The notes under the pieces were generated by a model. That model saw only the letters and a list, made by a program, of their open reading frames with translations, did no database searches and had not been told where the DNA came from. Position numbers and translations under genes: made by a program. From Vibrio gallaecicus (lineage in GTDB: Bacteria > Pseudomonadota > Gammaproteobacteria > Enterobacterales > Vibrionaceae), in the NCBI RefSeq assembly GCF_024347495.1, contig NZ_AP025490.1, positions 310,001 through 374,000 of the forward strand: 64,000 nt of DNA. Direction: 5' to 3'. Positions 1 to 9,123 of the stretch are shown here, one piece after another; positions within the stretch are counted from its first letter, which is position 1, and each line of letters starts with the position of its first letter.

Positions 1-221
1 TTACAATCGCTTCTAAAGCTGGTGACGAAGGCAAACTATTCGGTTCTATCGGTACTCGTGACATCGCAGACGCTATTACAGCAGCTGGTGTTGCAGTAGT
101 TAAGAGCGAAGTACGCCTACCTGAAGGCGCTTTACGTAACATCGGTGATTTCGAAGTAAGCATCCAACTTCACTCTGAAGTTTTTGCTACTGCGAAAATC
201 TCTATCGTTGCTACTGCGTAA
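1..221 (+). CDS. rplI: 50S ribosomal protein L9, C-terminal part
   Basis: The reading frame is open from the window edge (first full codon at base 3) to a TAA at 219-221. It encodes the last 72 residues of ribosomal protein L9. Visible landmarks are the segment [15 protein letters not shown] and the ending [22 protein letters not shown], typical of the L9 C-terminal globular domain, which sits at the base of the L1 stalk of the 50S subunit. The 5' end lies outside the window. In gammaproteobacteria rplI closes the rpsF-priB-rpsR-rplI operon, and a terminator follows directly here. Assignment is by recognition of the conserved C-terminal sequence. Confidence 0.95.
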   Translation, partial: TIASKAGDEGKLFGSIGTRDIADAITAAGVAVVKSEVRLPEGALRNIGDFEVSIQLHSEVFATAKISIVATA

Positions 222-260
222 TTTCAGTACGAGACGAATTCTTTCGTTTTGAAAGTTTTA

Positions 261-287
261 AACACCAGCTTCGGCTGGTGTTTTTTT
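261..287 (+). terminator. rho-independent terminator after rplI
   Basis: A perfect 9-bp stem, AACACCAGC/GCTGGTGTT, closes on a TTCG tetraloop and is followed by a T-run. It lies 40 bases past the rplI stop codon and ends the ribosomal protein operon. Confidence 0.9.
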
Positions 288-371
288 ATGTCTAAAATAT
301 GAGGTATTCAAAGGTGTGGCTGTTAACATTAACAATGTGGAGCGGTAGAGCCTACTAACTAGCAGGCTCGG

Positions 372-1163
372 TTAGAATTGAAATAATAAGTTTATGGATA
401 ATACAGAGTCTTCTTTATTCAACCCTTCAGGAACTTTATCGTGATACTGACGAGAGTGCGCAATTTTCAGCGCGATATTATCGGTAATGTCATTGATGAC
501 TTCTAAATCTGTATCCAATCGAATATTGCTTCTGCCTGAGACCAATGTCATGTCCGCTTTAAACTGTAAGTTGTCTAAAACTTGCCATGATGTATTGATA
601 TTCCCTCGGAAAATCCCTTCTTCGACAATATCGGGAAAGATAATATCGTCATCATCGATCTCATCTAAATTAGGTTCTTGGTATCGAAAACCAGGGCCCA
701 TCTCGACTTCTAAAACAAAGACTTCAGTGTTGGAAAATTGATAACCTAAACCACTAGAAACGGTATAGTCCTTAAAATACGCACTGTACCTTGAATCTAT
801 ACCTTTAAAGCTTCCATAAAAATAGGTTTTCGGGCTTAGCTTATAATCGCTTTGCGCTGAGTAGGTCGATTGCCTTTTATCTTCTTCACCATCTTTATAT
901 AAATTGTAGTATTTCCATTCACCGTTAGTCCTATGACGACCGGCCGTATACTCACCCTTAAGGCGTGCATTCAACGAGTGAGTATCCGAATTTCCGGTAT
1001 GAGATTGGTAACCAAACTCGACTTCAGTTGCCCAGGGACTAGGTAGTTCAGTGTCTGCGGGTGCAATATCCATATTATTAGTTGCAGTAGTGGCGGTGAC
1101 ACCATCTGCAAAAACCAGCGGAGCACTCAAAAGCCCAATGCTGAGCGCTAATACTTTGGACAC
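372..1163 (-). CDS. DUF481-family outer-membrane beta-barrel protein
   Basis: A 263-aa protein with a GTG start and GAGG placed about 7 bases upstream on the minus strand. Residues 1-19 (MSKVLALSIGLLSAPLVFA) form a Sec signal peptide cut before DG. The mature part alternates short polar and aromatic strands (TEVEFGYQSHTGNSDTHSLNARLKGEY, YFYGSFKGIDSRYSAYFKDYTVSSGLGYQF) and ends in a terminal Phe (LLFQF), the outer-membrane barrel targeting signal. This matches the DUF481/YdiY family of salt-induced outer-membrane proteins; the substrate is unknown. It is convergent with rplI and divergent from dnaB. The family call is by pattern and no function is assigned. Confidence 0.8.
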   Translation of the reverse strand: MSKVLALSIGLLSAPLVFADGVTATTATNNMDIAPADTELPSPWATEVEFGYQSHTGNSDTHSLNARLKGEYTAGRHRTNGEWKYYNLYKDGEEDKRQSTYSAQSDYKLSPKTYFYGSFKGIDSRYSAYFKDYTVSSGLGYQFSNTEVFVLEVEMGPGFRYQEPNLDEIDDDDIIFPDIVEEGIFRGNINTSWQVLDNLQFKADMTLVSGRSNIRLDTDLEVINDITDNIALKIAHSRQYHDKVPEGLNKEDSVLSINLLFQF

Positions 1164-1276
1164 GCAGACCTCATTATAAGTGATATGAATATAAGGATCG
1201 TAATCGTACCTTTGCTTATTTGAGTCAGCAATAAGTAAATTCTTAATTAAGAGTAAAACAAACGCTGTCGGGTGGA

Positions 1277-1303
1277 TTACAAATTATCGTTCTTGCGTAT
1301 AAT
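1277..1303 (+). promoter_or_regulatory. predicted sigma-70 promoter for dnaB
   Basis: A consensus TATAAT lies at 1298-1303. A plausible -35 (TTACAA, 1277-1282) has a short 15-base spacer. It is 35 bases upstream of the dnaB start, in the divergent gap with the DUF481 gene. The -10 is strong and the -35 uncertain. Confidence 0.4.
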
Positions 1304-1337
1304 GAGCGGTCATTAATAGTTATTGAGTGTAGTCATA

Positions 1338-2729
1338 GTGGATACCAGAAATCAGAAATCAGCCAACGATCAGGTGGACGCAATCAAAGTTCCTCCGCAT
1401 TCATTAGAAGCTGAACAATCTGTGATTGGCGGTTTGTTGCTGGACAACGAACGCTGGGATACGGTTTCAGAAAAAGTGGTGAGTAAAGATTTTTACAGTC
1501 GACCTCATCGCTTAATTTTTGAAGCGGTAAAAGCAATTCTTGAAGAAAGTAACCCACTTGATCTGATTACACTTTCCGAATTTTTAGAAGTTCGCGAGCA
1601 ACTTGAAGAAGTCGGCGGTTTCGCTTATTTGGCTGATTTAGCTAAGAACACCCCAAGTGCAGCTAATATTAATGCTTATGCTGAAATAGTTGCGCAGAGA
1701 GCGCTTGTCCGTAGCTTAATTGGTGTCGCTAATGAAATTGCAGATTCAGGGTATGACCCTCAAGGTCGCAGCTCTGAAGATTTATTGGATCTAGCCGAAA
1801 GTAAAGTATTTGCTATTGCTGAAGGGCGTGCGAGTGAAAATGAAGGCCCTCAGAATGTAGACAGCATTCTAGAAAAAACGTTGGAACGAATCGAGATCCT
1901 ATACAAATCACCACAAGATGGCGTAACAGGTGTCGATACTGGTTTCAATGACCTCAACAAGAAGACAGCGGGTCTGCAAGGTTCTGACTTAATTATTGTC
2001 GCGGCTCGTCCATCGATGGGTAAAACCACGTTTGCGATGAACTTGTGTGAAAACGCAGCGATGAAACAAGACAAGCCGGTTTTAATCTTTTCTTTAGAGA
2101 TGCCAGCCGAACAATTAATGATGCGTATGCTTGCTTCTCTTTCTCGTGTCGATCAAACCAAGATCCGAACAGGTCAGCTAGATGATGAGGATTGGGCGCG
2201 TATCTCTTCGAGTATGGGTATTCTTATGGATAAGAAGAACATGTACATCGATGACAGTTCAGGTCTGACTCCTACAGAGGTTCGCTCACGAGCTCGAAGA
2301 ATTGCAAGAGAACATGACGGTATTTCGATGATCATGATCGATTACCTTCAATTAATGCGTGTTCCTGCTTTATCTGAAAACCGTACTCTTGAAATTGCAG
2401 AGATCTCTCGTTCATTAAAAGCATTAGCCAAAGAGCTGAATGTGCCGGTTGTAGCCCTTTCTCAGCTTAACCGTTCCCTAGAGCAACGTGCAGATAAGCG
2501 ACCTGTAAACTCAGATTTGCGTGAATCAGGTTCTATCGAGCAAGATGCCGATTTGATCATGTTTATCTATCGTGATGAAGTTTATAACCCTGACAGCTCA
2601 TTAAAAGGCATTGCAGAGATAATCTTAGGTAAGCAGCGTAATGGTCCTATCGGTTCAGTTCGACTTACTTTCCAAGGTCAGCATTCTCGTTTTGATAACT
2701 ATGCAGGTCCTGCATTTGATGACGAGTAA
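1338..2729 (+). CDS. dnaB: replicative DNA helicase DnaB
   Basis: Hexameric 5'-3' helicase that unwinds DNA at the replication fork and recruits primase. The order is a DnaB N-terminal domain (residues ~20-120, KVPPHSLEAEQSVIGGLLLDNERWD), a linker, and a RecA-like ATPase with Walker A ARPSMGKTT (Lys229), Walker B MIMIDYLQL, and the C-terminal motif SDLRESGSIEQDADLIMFIYRDEVY. The protein is 463 aa from the chosen GTG, close to the ~470 aa of E. coli DnaB. GTG 1338 is preferred because vibrio DnaB starts just before DTRNQK and GAGTG lies 8 bases upstream. An in-frame TTG at 1323 would add five residues. alr follows after 6 bases and is probably co-transcribed. Confidence 0.97.
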   Translation: MDTRNQKSANDQVDAIKVPPHSLEAEQSVIGGLLLDNERWDTVSEKVVSKDFYSRPHRLIFEAVKAILEESNPLDLITLSEFLEVREQLEEVGGFAYLADLAKNTPSAANINAYAEIVAQRALVRSLIGVANEIADSGYDPQGRSSEDLLDLAESKVFAIAEGRASENEGPQNVDSILEKTLERIEILYKSPQDGVTGVDTGFNDLNKKTAGLQGSDLIIVAARPSMGKTTFAMNLCENAAMKQDKPVLIFSLEMPAEQLMMRMLASLSRVDQTKIRTGQLDDEDWARISSSMGILMDKKNMYIDDSSGLTPTEVRSRARRIAREHDGISMIMIDYLQLMRVPALSENRTLEIAEISRSLKALAKELNVPVVALSQLNRSLEQRADKRPVNSDLRESGSIEQDADLIMFIYRDEVYNPDSSLKGIAEIILGKQRNGPIGSVRLTFQGQHSRFDNYAGPAFDDE

Positions 2730-2735
2730 GCAGCT

Positions 2736-3821
2736 ATGACATATATGAAAGCCGCAACGGCGAGTATTAACTTAAGTGCGCTTGAACATAACTTGCGGTT
2801 GATTAAGTCCAAAGCGCCGAACAGTAAAGTGATGTCGGTAGTCAAAGCCAACGGTTATGGACACGGCTTACTGCATATCGCCAAGCATTCTAAAAACTCG
2901 GATGCTTTTGGTGTCGCTAGAATTGAAGAAGCCTTACAGCTTCGCGCTGGCGGTATTGTTCAACCCATCTTATTGCTTGAAGGGTTTTACTCCCAGGGTG
3001 ACTTACCAATTCTGGTGACTAATAACATTCAAACAGTGGTCCATTGTGAAGAGCAGTTGAGTGCTCTAGAAAACTCTCAACTTGAAACGCCTGTTGTCGT
3101 TTGGTTGAAAGTCGATAGCGGTATGCACCGTTTAGGTGTTCGCTCTGAACAGTATCAAGATTTTGTTGAGCGCCTACATCAATGCCCGAATGTGGCAAAA
3201 CCACTACGCTACATGAGCCACTTTGGTTGCGCTGATGAGTTAGACAAAGCCACGACCGAGCAACAGACTGAATTGTTCCTGTCTTTGACTGAAGGCTGTG
3301 AAGGGGAGCGCTCTCTTGCGAATTCAGCAGGTTTACTGGCTTGGCCTGACAGCCATTTAGATTGGGTTCGACCTGGGATTATTTCTTACGGTGTATCTCC
3401 GTTTGTTGATAAGTCAGCTAAAGAATTAGGCTTTCTGCCGGTAATGACTCTGACATCTCACCTGATTGCAGTACGTGATTTGAAAGCAGGTGAAAGTGTT
3501 GGCTATGGTGGTAACTGGACTAGTGAGCGAGATACCAAAATTGGTGTCATCGCAATAGGTTACGGTGATGGTTACCCTCGGACAGCCCCTAATGGTACAC
3601 CTGTTTTTATTAATGGTCGTAAAGCGCCAATTGCGGGGCGAGTTTCTATGGATATGCTCACTGTTGACTTAGGTCCTGATGCTAAAGATAAAGTTGGTGA
3701 TGAAGCTACGTTGTGGGGAAGGGAATTACCATCGGAGGAGGTCGCACTGCATATCGGTACGATAGCGTATGAATTAGTGACTAAACTGACCTCAAGAGTA
3801 GAAATGGAATACGAGTACTAA
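2736..3821 (+). CDS. alr: alanine racemase
   Basis: PLP-dependent interconversion of L- and D-alanine, supplying D-Ala for peptidoglycan. The PLP lysine is Lys37 in SVVKANGYGHG at the start of the N-terminal TIM barrel. The catalytic tyrosine of the C-terminal beta domain lies in SVGYGGNW, and the usual IAIGYGDGYPR and GRVSMDM motifs follow. Length is 361 aa from ATG 2736, which has GAGTAAG well spaced upstream. Homologues usually begin MKAAT, corresponding to an in-frame ATG at 2745, so the true start may be three codons later. dnaB-alr order is conserved in gammaproteobacteria. The stop overlaps the next start by one base (TAATG), which suggests translational coupling. Confidence 0.96.
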   Translation: MTYMKAATASINLSALEHNLRLIKSKAPNSKVMSVVKANGYGHGLLHIAKHSKNSDAFGVARIEEALQLRAGGIVQPILLLEGFYSQGDLPILVTNNIQTVVHCEEQLSALENSQLETPVVVWLKVDSGMHRLGVRSEQYQDFVERLHQCPNVAKPLRYMSHFGCADELDKATTEQQTELFLSLTEGCEGERSLANSAGLLAWPDSHLDWVRPGIISYGVSPFVDKSAKELGFLPVMTLTSHLIAVRDLKAGESVGYGGNWTSERDTKIGVIAIGYGDGYPRTAPNGTPVFINGRKAPIAGRVSMDMLTVDLGPDAKDKVGDEATLWGRELPSEEVALHIGTIAYELVTKLTSRVEMEYEY

Positions 3822-5044
3822 TGATGCCTTTGGCGAACTTTACAAAGCGCATAGCCACCTTGCTGCTACCTTCATTACTCAGTGTTCTGTGTGTTTTTTT
3901 CTCATTCAATGTTGCTAGTGAAGAAAAGGATTCAGCATTCTTACCTTTTTACTTCAGCACGGAAGTGATGGGAAATACCTTTGGGGTTGCCGGTGTCGCT
4001 AAAGGTGTTGGTCAGCCACAAGCAGCTTTATTTGGTATGGCGTTGTATTCTGATAAAGACAGTTATGTAGGCTTCGTTTCTGCTTTCAATTATGCGTTAT
4101 CGGAAGAGTGGTTGTTCAGTACTCAAATGTACCAAGCCCGCTTTAATGACAACCCCTATTACCTTGGCTCTCAAGGAGACAACAATTCATCGAACACTGA
4201 TAAAACGATCATTGATGGTGTAGAAAAAAACTATCAGTTTGAATTTAAGTATTTATTACCTTGGGGTAATGTTGCTGAGCATGGTTTGCTCGGCGCATTC
4301 CAACCTATTCGCGATGTTAGCTTTGCCTCTCCAATGGAATCTGGAGTCAGTTCGATAATTGTGACGCCTTTTTTCAGCTCTCGTGAATTAGATGGTTTTT
4401 ATGACGATGAGAAAGCCACTGGTTTAAGCTTAGCGTTTGATTGGGATAACCGTGACAGCACGCGTAACACAACTAAAGGTTCTCACACTTCTTTTGAATT
4501 AATGACTGGTGCAGAGAGTTGGGGAGACGATGATCTTTGGCTTAAATGGACTTTCCAAAATAGCCATTATTACGCATTAGGACCTCTTGGAGAGTTATTT
4601 GACCAACAAGTTGTCGCGTTCGATTTCTATACATCAGATACCCCTACTTGGGATAACTGCTCTTCTGATCATTGTGCTCGCCCTCCAGAAATGGAGCAAG
4701 CTCGTCTTGGCGGCTTATATCGATTAAGAAGCTATACAGGCGGGCGCTTCCACGGACGTTCGGCAATCCATTACTCTGCAGAGTATCGAGTGCTCCCGGA
4801 TTGGCAGCCTTTAGAGAGCATTCCAGTAATCAATTACTATGATTTGCCTTGGTGGCAATGGGTAGCTTTTGCTGAAGTAGGTAGAGTCTCTGAAGAGTAC
4901 GATTTAAAGACCTTACACACGGATATGAAGTGGAGCCTAGGTGGTGCGGTACGCTTTCAAGTTGAAGGTATAGTAGTTCGTACTGAAATAGCCAGAGGCA
5001 GTGAAGAAGGTACTTTTCGGGTAATGATAAACCAACCCTTTTAA
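3821..5044 (+). CDS. BamA/TamA-like outer-membrane barrel (surface-antigen D15 domain) protein
   Basis: A 407-aa protein with an N-terminal hydrophobic signal segment (residues ~10-32) and then an amphipathic beta-strand-rich body ending in INQPF, a terminal Phe typical of outer-membrane barrels. Internal segments GLSLAFDWDNRDSTRNTTKGSHTSFEL and RLGGLYRLRSYTGGRFHGRSAIHYSAEYR resemble the conserved strands and the RGF/RGY-like loop region of Omp85/D15 barrels. No POTRA repeats are visible, so this would be a POTRA-less barrel. It overlaps the alr stop by one base and probably belongs to a dnaB-alr transcript. Its cargo or role cannot be read from sequence. Confidence 0.75.
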   Translation: MMPLANFTKRIATLLLPSLLSVLCVFFSFNVASEEKDSAFLPFYFSTEVMGNTFGVAGVAKGVGQPQAALFGMALYSDKDSYVGFVSAFNYALSEEWLFSTQMYQARFNDNPYYLGSQGDNNSSNTDKTIIDGVEKNYQFEFKYLLPWGNVAEHGLLGAFQPIRDVSFASPMESGVSSIIVTPFFSSRELDGFYDDEKATGLSLAFDWDNRDSTRNTTKGSHTSFELMTGAESWGDDDLWLKWTFQNSHYYALGPLGELFDQQVVAFDFYTSDTPTWDNCSSDHCARPPEMEQARLGGLYRLRSYTGGRFHGRSAIHYSAEYRVLPDWQPLESIPVINYYDLPWWQWVAFAEVGRVSEEYDLKTLHTDMKWSLGGAVRFQVEGIVVRTEIARGSEEGTFRVMINQPF

Positions 5045-5143
5045 GCTAAAAGCCAGTATTTAAATCTAGTATCTAAAGCCTGCATCAAAAGTTTATGGGC
5101 AAAGATAGAATGTCATCTTTGATAAACCATGTCTCTTATCGTT

Positions 5144-5176
5144 AAAGGGTGGTCATAACTGTACCACCCTTTTTAT
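5144..5176 (+). terminator. rho-independent terminator after the alr operon
   Basis: A 10-bp stem AAAGGGTGGT/ACCACCCTTT with an 8-base loop, followed by T-rich sequence. It lies between convergent genes and could also serve the minus strand. Confidence 0.85.
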
Positions 5177-5247
5177 TTGCCATTGCCAGCGTGTTGTTGC
5201 CTATTTTGAACTGTTGCTCACCGTTAATTGTGACTAACAGTGAATAG

Positions 5248-5667
5248 TCACTCACCTTGAATGGTTGCAATGACAGTTCTGCTCCCACCGTAATCACGGT
5301 GCTCTCCTAAGTAAATACCCTGCCATGTACCTAAAGCTAACCGACCATTGGTAATCGGGATGGTAATGCTATTACCTAAAAGAGAAGCTTTGATGTGGGC
5401 TGGCATATCGTCATCTCCTTCGTAAGTATGAAGGTAGTAACTTGCTCGTTCTGGAACGTATTTATTAAAATGTGACTCCATATCGATACGGACTGTCGGA
5501 TCTGCGTTCTCATTTAAAGTTAAGCTGGCAGAAGTGTGCTGTATAAAAAGGTGTAATAAACCAACAGAGAGATTATCGATAGAATTAATTTGTTGTTCAA
5601 TTTCATCAGTAATAAGGTGAAAGCCACGTTCTCTGGCATCGAGATGAATCGTCTTCTGAACCCACAT
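5248..5667 (-). CDS. yjbQ: YjbQ/UPF0047 family protein (secondary thiamine-phosphate synthase-like)
   Basis: A 139-aa single-domain protein matching the YjbQ (UPF0047) family in length (E. coli 138 aa) and in motifs: [17 protein letters not shown] near the N-terminus, [25 protein letters not shown], the [15 protein letters not shown] core, and [20 protein letters not shown] at the C-terminus. The family forms a compact trimer with conserved His residues. E. coli YjbQ has weak thiamine-phosphate synthase activity, but the physiological role is unsettled. It stands alone, convergent with the alr operon and divergent from pgi. Confidence 0.9.
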   Translation of the reverse strand: MWVQKTIHLDARERGFHLITDEIEQQINSIDNLSVGLLHLFIQHTSASLTLNENADPTVRIDMESHFNKYVPERASYYLHTYEGDDDMPAHIKASLLGNSITIPITNGRLALGTWQGIYLGEHRDYGGSRTVIATIQGE

Positions 5668-5987
5668 ATGGCATCCTTTATATTGTATTTGGAAAAATAG
5701 TCGTTTAACGCTATCTTTTAGACTTGAATTTATAAGGTTTGACTCAATTTGCTAATAGAGTGGAGCTTTACTCATGCTGCTTTTTAAATCAACAAATGTA
5801 ATCTGATTTATCTCAATAAGTTGATTTTTAACTGCTGCATAATACGTCATGAAAATAAATTACAAATAAGAGTTCAAGAGAAGCCCAAGTACTTTTTTTG
5901 AATGAAAATATTATCGCCTAATCGGGGGTTCTACTCATCGTTAACGGTGGCTAGAATAAAACCAACAGAAATATCGGGATAGACATC
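5668..5987. other. intergenic region between yjbQ and pgi
   Basis: A 320-bp AT-rich divergent gap that must hold the promoters of yjbQ and pgi. A TTGATT at 5821-5826 and CATAAT at 5838-5843 are too close together to form one promoter. I see no convincing operator, hairpin or small gene. The pgi start has only weak Shine-Dalgarno-like sequence (ATCGGGATAG). Confidence 0.5.
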
Positions 5988-7640
5988 ATGTTGAAAAACA
6001 TTAACCCAACGCAAACATCTGCGTGGAAAGATCTAACAGCTCATTTTGAATCTGCACAAGATATGGTTCTTAAAGATCTTTTTGCAAAAGATGCGCAGCG
6101 CTTTGAAAAATTCTCTACAAAATTTGGTTCAGATATCTTAGTTGATTATTCAAAGAACCTAGTTGATGCTGACACTATGAATAAGTTGTTCTCTCTTGCG
6201 AACGAGACAGAACTGAAATCAGCAATTGAAGCTATGTTTAGTGGTGAAGCAATCAATAAAACAGAAGGTCGTTCTGTTCTTCATACTGCTCTACGTAACC
6301 GCAGCGATAACCCTGTAATCGTTGATGGCAAAGATGTAATGCCTGCAGTAAACGCAGTACTAGCAAAAATGGAACTGTTTACACACCGCATCGTTTCTGG
6401 TGATTGGAAAGGTTACACAGGTAAAGAGATTACTGACGTTGTAAACATCGGTATCGGCGGCTCGGATCTTGGTCCATACATGGTAACTGAGGCGCTAACG
6501 CCATACAAAACTCGCCTAAATATGCACTTTGTTTCTAACGTTGATGGTACTCACATCGTTGAAACACTTAAGCCTCTAAACCCAGAAACAACGTTGTTCT
6601 TGGTTGCATCTAAAACATTCACCACTCAAGAAACGATGACGAATGCACACTCTGCTCGTGATTGGTTCTTAGCTGAAGCTGGTGATGAAGCACACGTTGC
6701 TAAGCACTTCGCTGCACTTTCAACGAACGCACCTTCTGTTGCTGAGTTCGGTATTGATACTGACAATATGTTCGAATTCTGGGACTGGGTTGGCGGTCGT
6801 TACTCACTATGGTCTGCTATTGGTCTTTCTATCTCACTTTCTATTGGCTTCGATAACTTCGTTGAGCTATTAGATGGTGCTCATGATATGGATAACCATT
6901 TTGCTTCAACTGAACTAGAAAGCAATATTCCTGTAATCCTTGCTCTTATTGGTATTTGGTACAATAACTTCCATGGCGCTGAGTCTGAAGCGATCTTGCC
7001 ATACGATCAGTACATGCACCGTTTTGCTGCTTACTTCCAGCAAGGTAACATGGAATCAAATGGCAAGTTTGTTGACCGTAATGGCAACCCTGTGGATTAC
7101 CAAACTGGTCCTATTATTTGGGGTGAACCTGGAACAAACGGTCAGCACGCTTTCTACCAACTGATCCACCAAGGTACTAAGCTGATCCCTGCAGATTTCA
7201 TTGCTCCTGCAATTAGCCATAACCCTGCATCTGATCATCACCAAAAACTGATGTCGAACTTCTTTGCTCAAACTGAAGCACTTGCGTTTGGTAAAACGAA
7301 AGAAGTAGTTGAAGCTGAGTTCCTAGCGGCGGGTAAAACTGCAGAAGAAGCGGCTGAACTGGCACCATTTAAAGTTTTTGAGGGTAACCGCCCAACAAAC
7401 TCTATTTTGGTTAAACAGATTACACCTCGCACACTAGGTAACTTGATTGCCATGTACGAACATAAAATCTTTGTTCAAGGTGTTATCTGGAATATCTTCA
7501 GCTTTGATCAATGGGGTGTAGAGCTTGGTAAGCAACTGGCAAACCAAATTCTTCCTGAGCTGGCTGATGGTTCTGAAGTATCATCTCATGACAGTTCAAC
7601 AAATGGCCTGATTAACGCATTTAACGCGTTCAAAGCATAA
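5988..7640 (+). CDS. pgi: glucose-6-phosphate isomerase
   Basis: Cytoplasmic glycolytic and gluconeogenic enzyme interconverting glucose 6-phosphate and fructose 6-phosphate. The 550-aa length is normal for the bacterial enzyme (E. coli 549). Both family signatures are present: [15 protein letters not shown] in the first SIS domain and [18 protein letters not shown] near the C-terminus. The catalytic region [19 protein letters not shown] and the sugar-phosphate loop [12 protein letters not shown] are intact. It is monocistronic, with a strong terminator just downstream. Confidence 0.98.
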   Translation: MLKNINPTQTSAWKDLTAHFESAQDMVLKDLFAKDAQRFEKFSTKFGSDILVDYSKNLVDADTMNKLFSLANETELKSAIEAMFSGEAINKTEGRSVLHTALRNRSDNPVIVDGKDVMPAVNAVLAKMELFTHRIVSGDWKGYTGKEITDVVNIGIGGSDLGPYMVTEALTPYKTRLNMHFVSNVDGTHIVETLKPLNPETTLFLVASKTFTTQETMTNAHSARDWFLAEAGDEAHVAKHFAALSTNAPSVAEFGIDTDNMFEFWDWVGGRYSLWSAIGLSISLSIGFDNFVELLDGAHDMDNHFASTELESNIPVILALIGIWYNNFHGAESEAILPYDQYMHRFAAYFQQGNMESNGKFVDRNGNPVDYQTGPIIWGEPGTNGQHAFYQLIHQGTKLIPADFIAPAISHNPASDHHQKLMSNFFAQTEALAFGKTKEVVEAEFLAAGKTAEEAAELAPFKVFEGNRPTNSILVKQITPRTLGNLIAMYEHKIFVQGVIWNIFSFDQWGVELGKQLANQILPELADGSEVSSHDSSTNGLINAFNAFKA

Positions 7641-7752
7641 TAACTGTTTTACCTGACGCTTATTGCTAACGTGATATGGTCGGGGTGCTGTAAGTAGAGC
7701 CATGCATTTGGCTTTACTTGCCATTATTATCAGGTTTGAAAATACCAGGTAT

Positions 7753-7786
7753 AAAAAAGCCGACGCAATTGCGTCGGCTTTTTGTT
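7753..7786. terminator. bidirectional terminator between pgi and the CheX-like gene
   Basis: A 13-bp stem AAAAAGCCGACGC/GCGTCGGCTTTTT around AATT, flanked by A- and T-runs, so it can stop transcription from both convergent genes. Confidence 0.92.
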
Positions 7787-7805
7787 TATTCATTAGCGGT
7801 AAAAA

Positions 7806-8267
7806 TTACTCGAAACAAATTTCAATGAAGGCGTTACCCCATTGAGATGTGAATGGCATGATAATAATAGAGCCTTCACATTTATGGCGAATCGTATGAC
7901 CTTTACCTGATACAACAACTGGTGTTGCCATATCGAAATCGAATCCACTTTCAGCAAGGATGCGCTTAGCACCGCCCGTCACCATATTGGTGATTTCGCC
8001 GACCATGTCTGTCACTTCTTCGTTTAGACCATTTGGTCTTTCACCAAGCATGTTTTGCATGATCTCTAGCGCAAGCCCTTCATCAAAGGTAATCGACATA
8101 GAGCCGCGACTTTGTTGGCCAACCATACCGATTAAGCCTGATACATCACCTCGAGCAATTTCGTCTTTCTTTACTCTTGGTTTTTGTGGCTTCAATTCTA
8201 GAGAGGCCATCGTTTTTAGTACATTCATTAAAGAGGCTAAAAACGGGTTTACAAATTCAGCGCGCAT
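7806..8267 (-). CDS. CheX-like (CheC/CheX/FliY superfamily) chemotaxis protein
   Basis: A 153-aa protein with the CheX-type fold signature. The helix MRAEFVNPFLASLMNVLKTMASLEL leads into GDVSGLIGMVGQQSRGSMSITFDEGLALEIMQNMLGE. It then has the phosphatase-like E-x2-N motif in EEVTDMVGEITNMVTGGAKRIL. Family members dephosphorylate CheY-P or act as stand-alone receiver-linked proteins. In vibrios this gene commonly sits beside zur, away from the flagellar clusters, so its partner is unclear. It starts 14 bases after the zur stop and is probably co-transcribed with it. Confidence 0.82.
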   Translation of the reverse strand: MRAEFVNPFLASLMNVLKTMASLELKPQKPRVKKDEIARGDVSGLIGMVGQQSRGSMSITFDEGLALEIMQNMLGERPNGLNEEVTDMVGEITNMVTGGAKRILAESGFDFDMATPVVVSGKGHTIRHKCEGSIIIMPFTSQWGNAFIEICFE

Positions 8268-8281
8268 AATGTTCTTCTATT

Positions 8282-8740
8282 TTATTCTTTCATGTTGGAG
8301 GAGCAAGGTTGACATATTCCGTGTGACTCAATGACGTGATTCGTCAGTTGGAAGCCATGCTTCTCTGCGTTACTAGCCAGTTGAGCGATTAAAGCATCGT
8401 CTTGCAATTCAATAACAGTGCCACATTTATCGCAAATTAATAGCTGAGAAAAATGTTTATTAGCATTGCATGAGCAGCAACATATAAAGCTATTTGTCGA
8501 CTCGACCCGGTGAATGAAACCTTGTTCCAATAAAAAATCTAAAGCGCGATATACAGTGGGAGGCTTTGCTTGCGGCTCGCTTATTTTTAATTGTTCTAAT
8601 AACTCGTAAGCACTGGATGCTTTCTTGTTAGATAAAATCAGTTCAAAAACTCGCTTTCTTTGTGGAGTTAAACGAACTCCTCTCGCTGCGCATATCCCTT
8701 CAACTTGCTCTATCAATGTTTGGTCCAATTTTTTCACCAT
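8282..8740 (-). CDS. zur: zinc uptake regulator Zur (Fur family)
   Basis: A 152-aa Fur-family repressor. The N-terminal winged helix contains RGVRLTPQRKRVFELILSNKKASSAYELLEQL and the recognition-helix region KPPTVYRALDFLLEQGFIHRVES. The C-terminal half has the metal-binding cysteines and histidines expected of Zur: CCCSCNANKHFSQLLICDKCGTVIEL, then HGFQLTNHVIESHGICQPC. The CDKCG pair and terminal CQPC form the structural zinc site. In E. coli zur lies next to dusA and pspG. Here the same neighbours appear at 33539-34916, separated from zur by the accessory regulon and the island. It represses zinc uptake genes when zinc is replete. Confidence 0.95.
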   Translation of the reverse strand: MVKKLDQTLIEQVEGICAARGVRLTPQRKRVFELILSNKKASSAYELLEQLKISEPQAKPPTVYRALDFLLEQGFIHRVESTNSFICCCSCNANKHFSQLLICDKCGTVIELQDDALIAQLASNAEKHGFQLTNHVIESHGICQPCSSNMKE

Positions 8741-9123
8741 AATAGTTGGACTCTTATAATCATAAACTATTTCTAGACTACTTTCGTGGGAGAACCAATA
8801 ATTTTACGTTTAAAGTGAGGTACAGAGCGTATTGTGGACCACTACTTTGGATTAAACAAGGTAACTCAAAGTACCCGTATGACTCAAGGTATAAGTGGTT
8901 GTTCAAAAGGAAATTGTTCATTGATAAAACGGTTTAAATAAAAAGTGTGAGGTAAAGTTCATATCACACATGTTTGCGCAGCATTTTAACTGTTCATTTT
9001 AGTTTATTGAACAGATGAACGAGAGGGTAAACCTGCAGTTTTTAAGGTTGAATTACATCGATGAAAGAACTAAAAAGCCCTACATGGCAGGGCTTTTATT
9101 GATAATGGTGTTTTTTATAAAAA
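8741..9123. other. intergenic region upstream of zur
   Basis: A 383-bp gap holding the zur promoter (minus strand) and the terminator of the large lipoprotein gene. Two spaced inverted repeats are visible: GTGTGA (8945-8950)/TCACAC (8964-8969), and CTGTTCA (8990-8996)/TGAACAG (9008-9014). A 63-codon open frame at 8746-8937 has no recognisable domain or ribosome site and is not called as a gene. Confidence 0.5.
9072..9098 (-). terminator. terminator of the large lipoprotein gene
   Basis: A stem AAAAGCCCT/AGGGCTTTT with a 7-base loop and a T-run on the minus strand, about 25 bases past the stop of the 9124-12429 gene. Confidence 0.85.

Noticed and set aside
8746..8937. 63-codon frame upstream of zur
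   Set aside because: No ribosome site or domain; it overlaps the zur promoter region.
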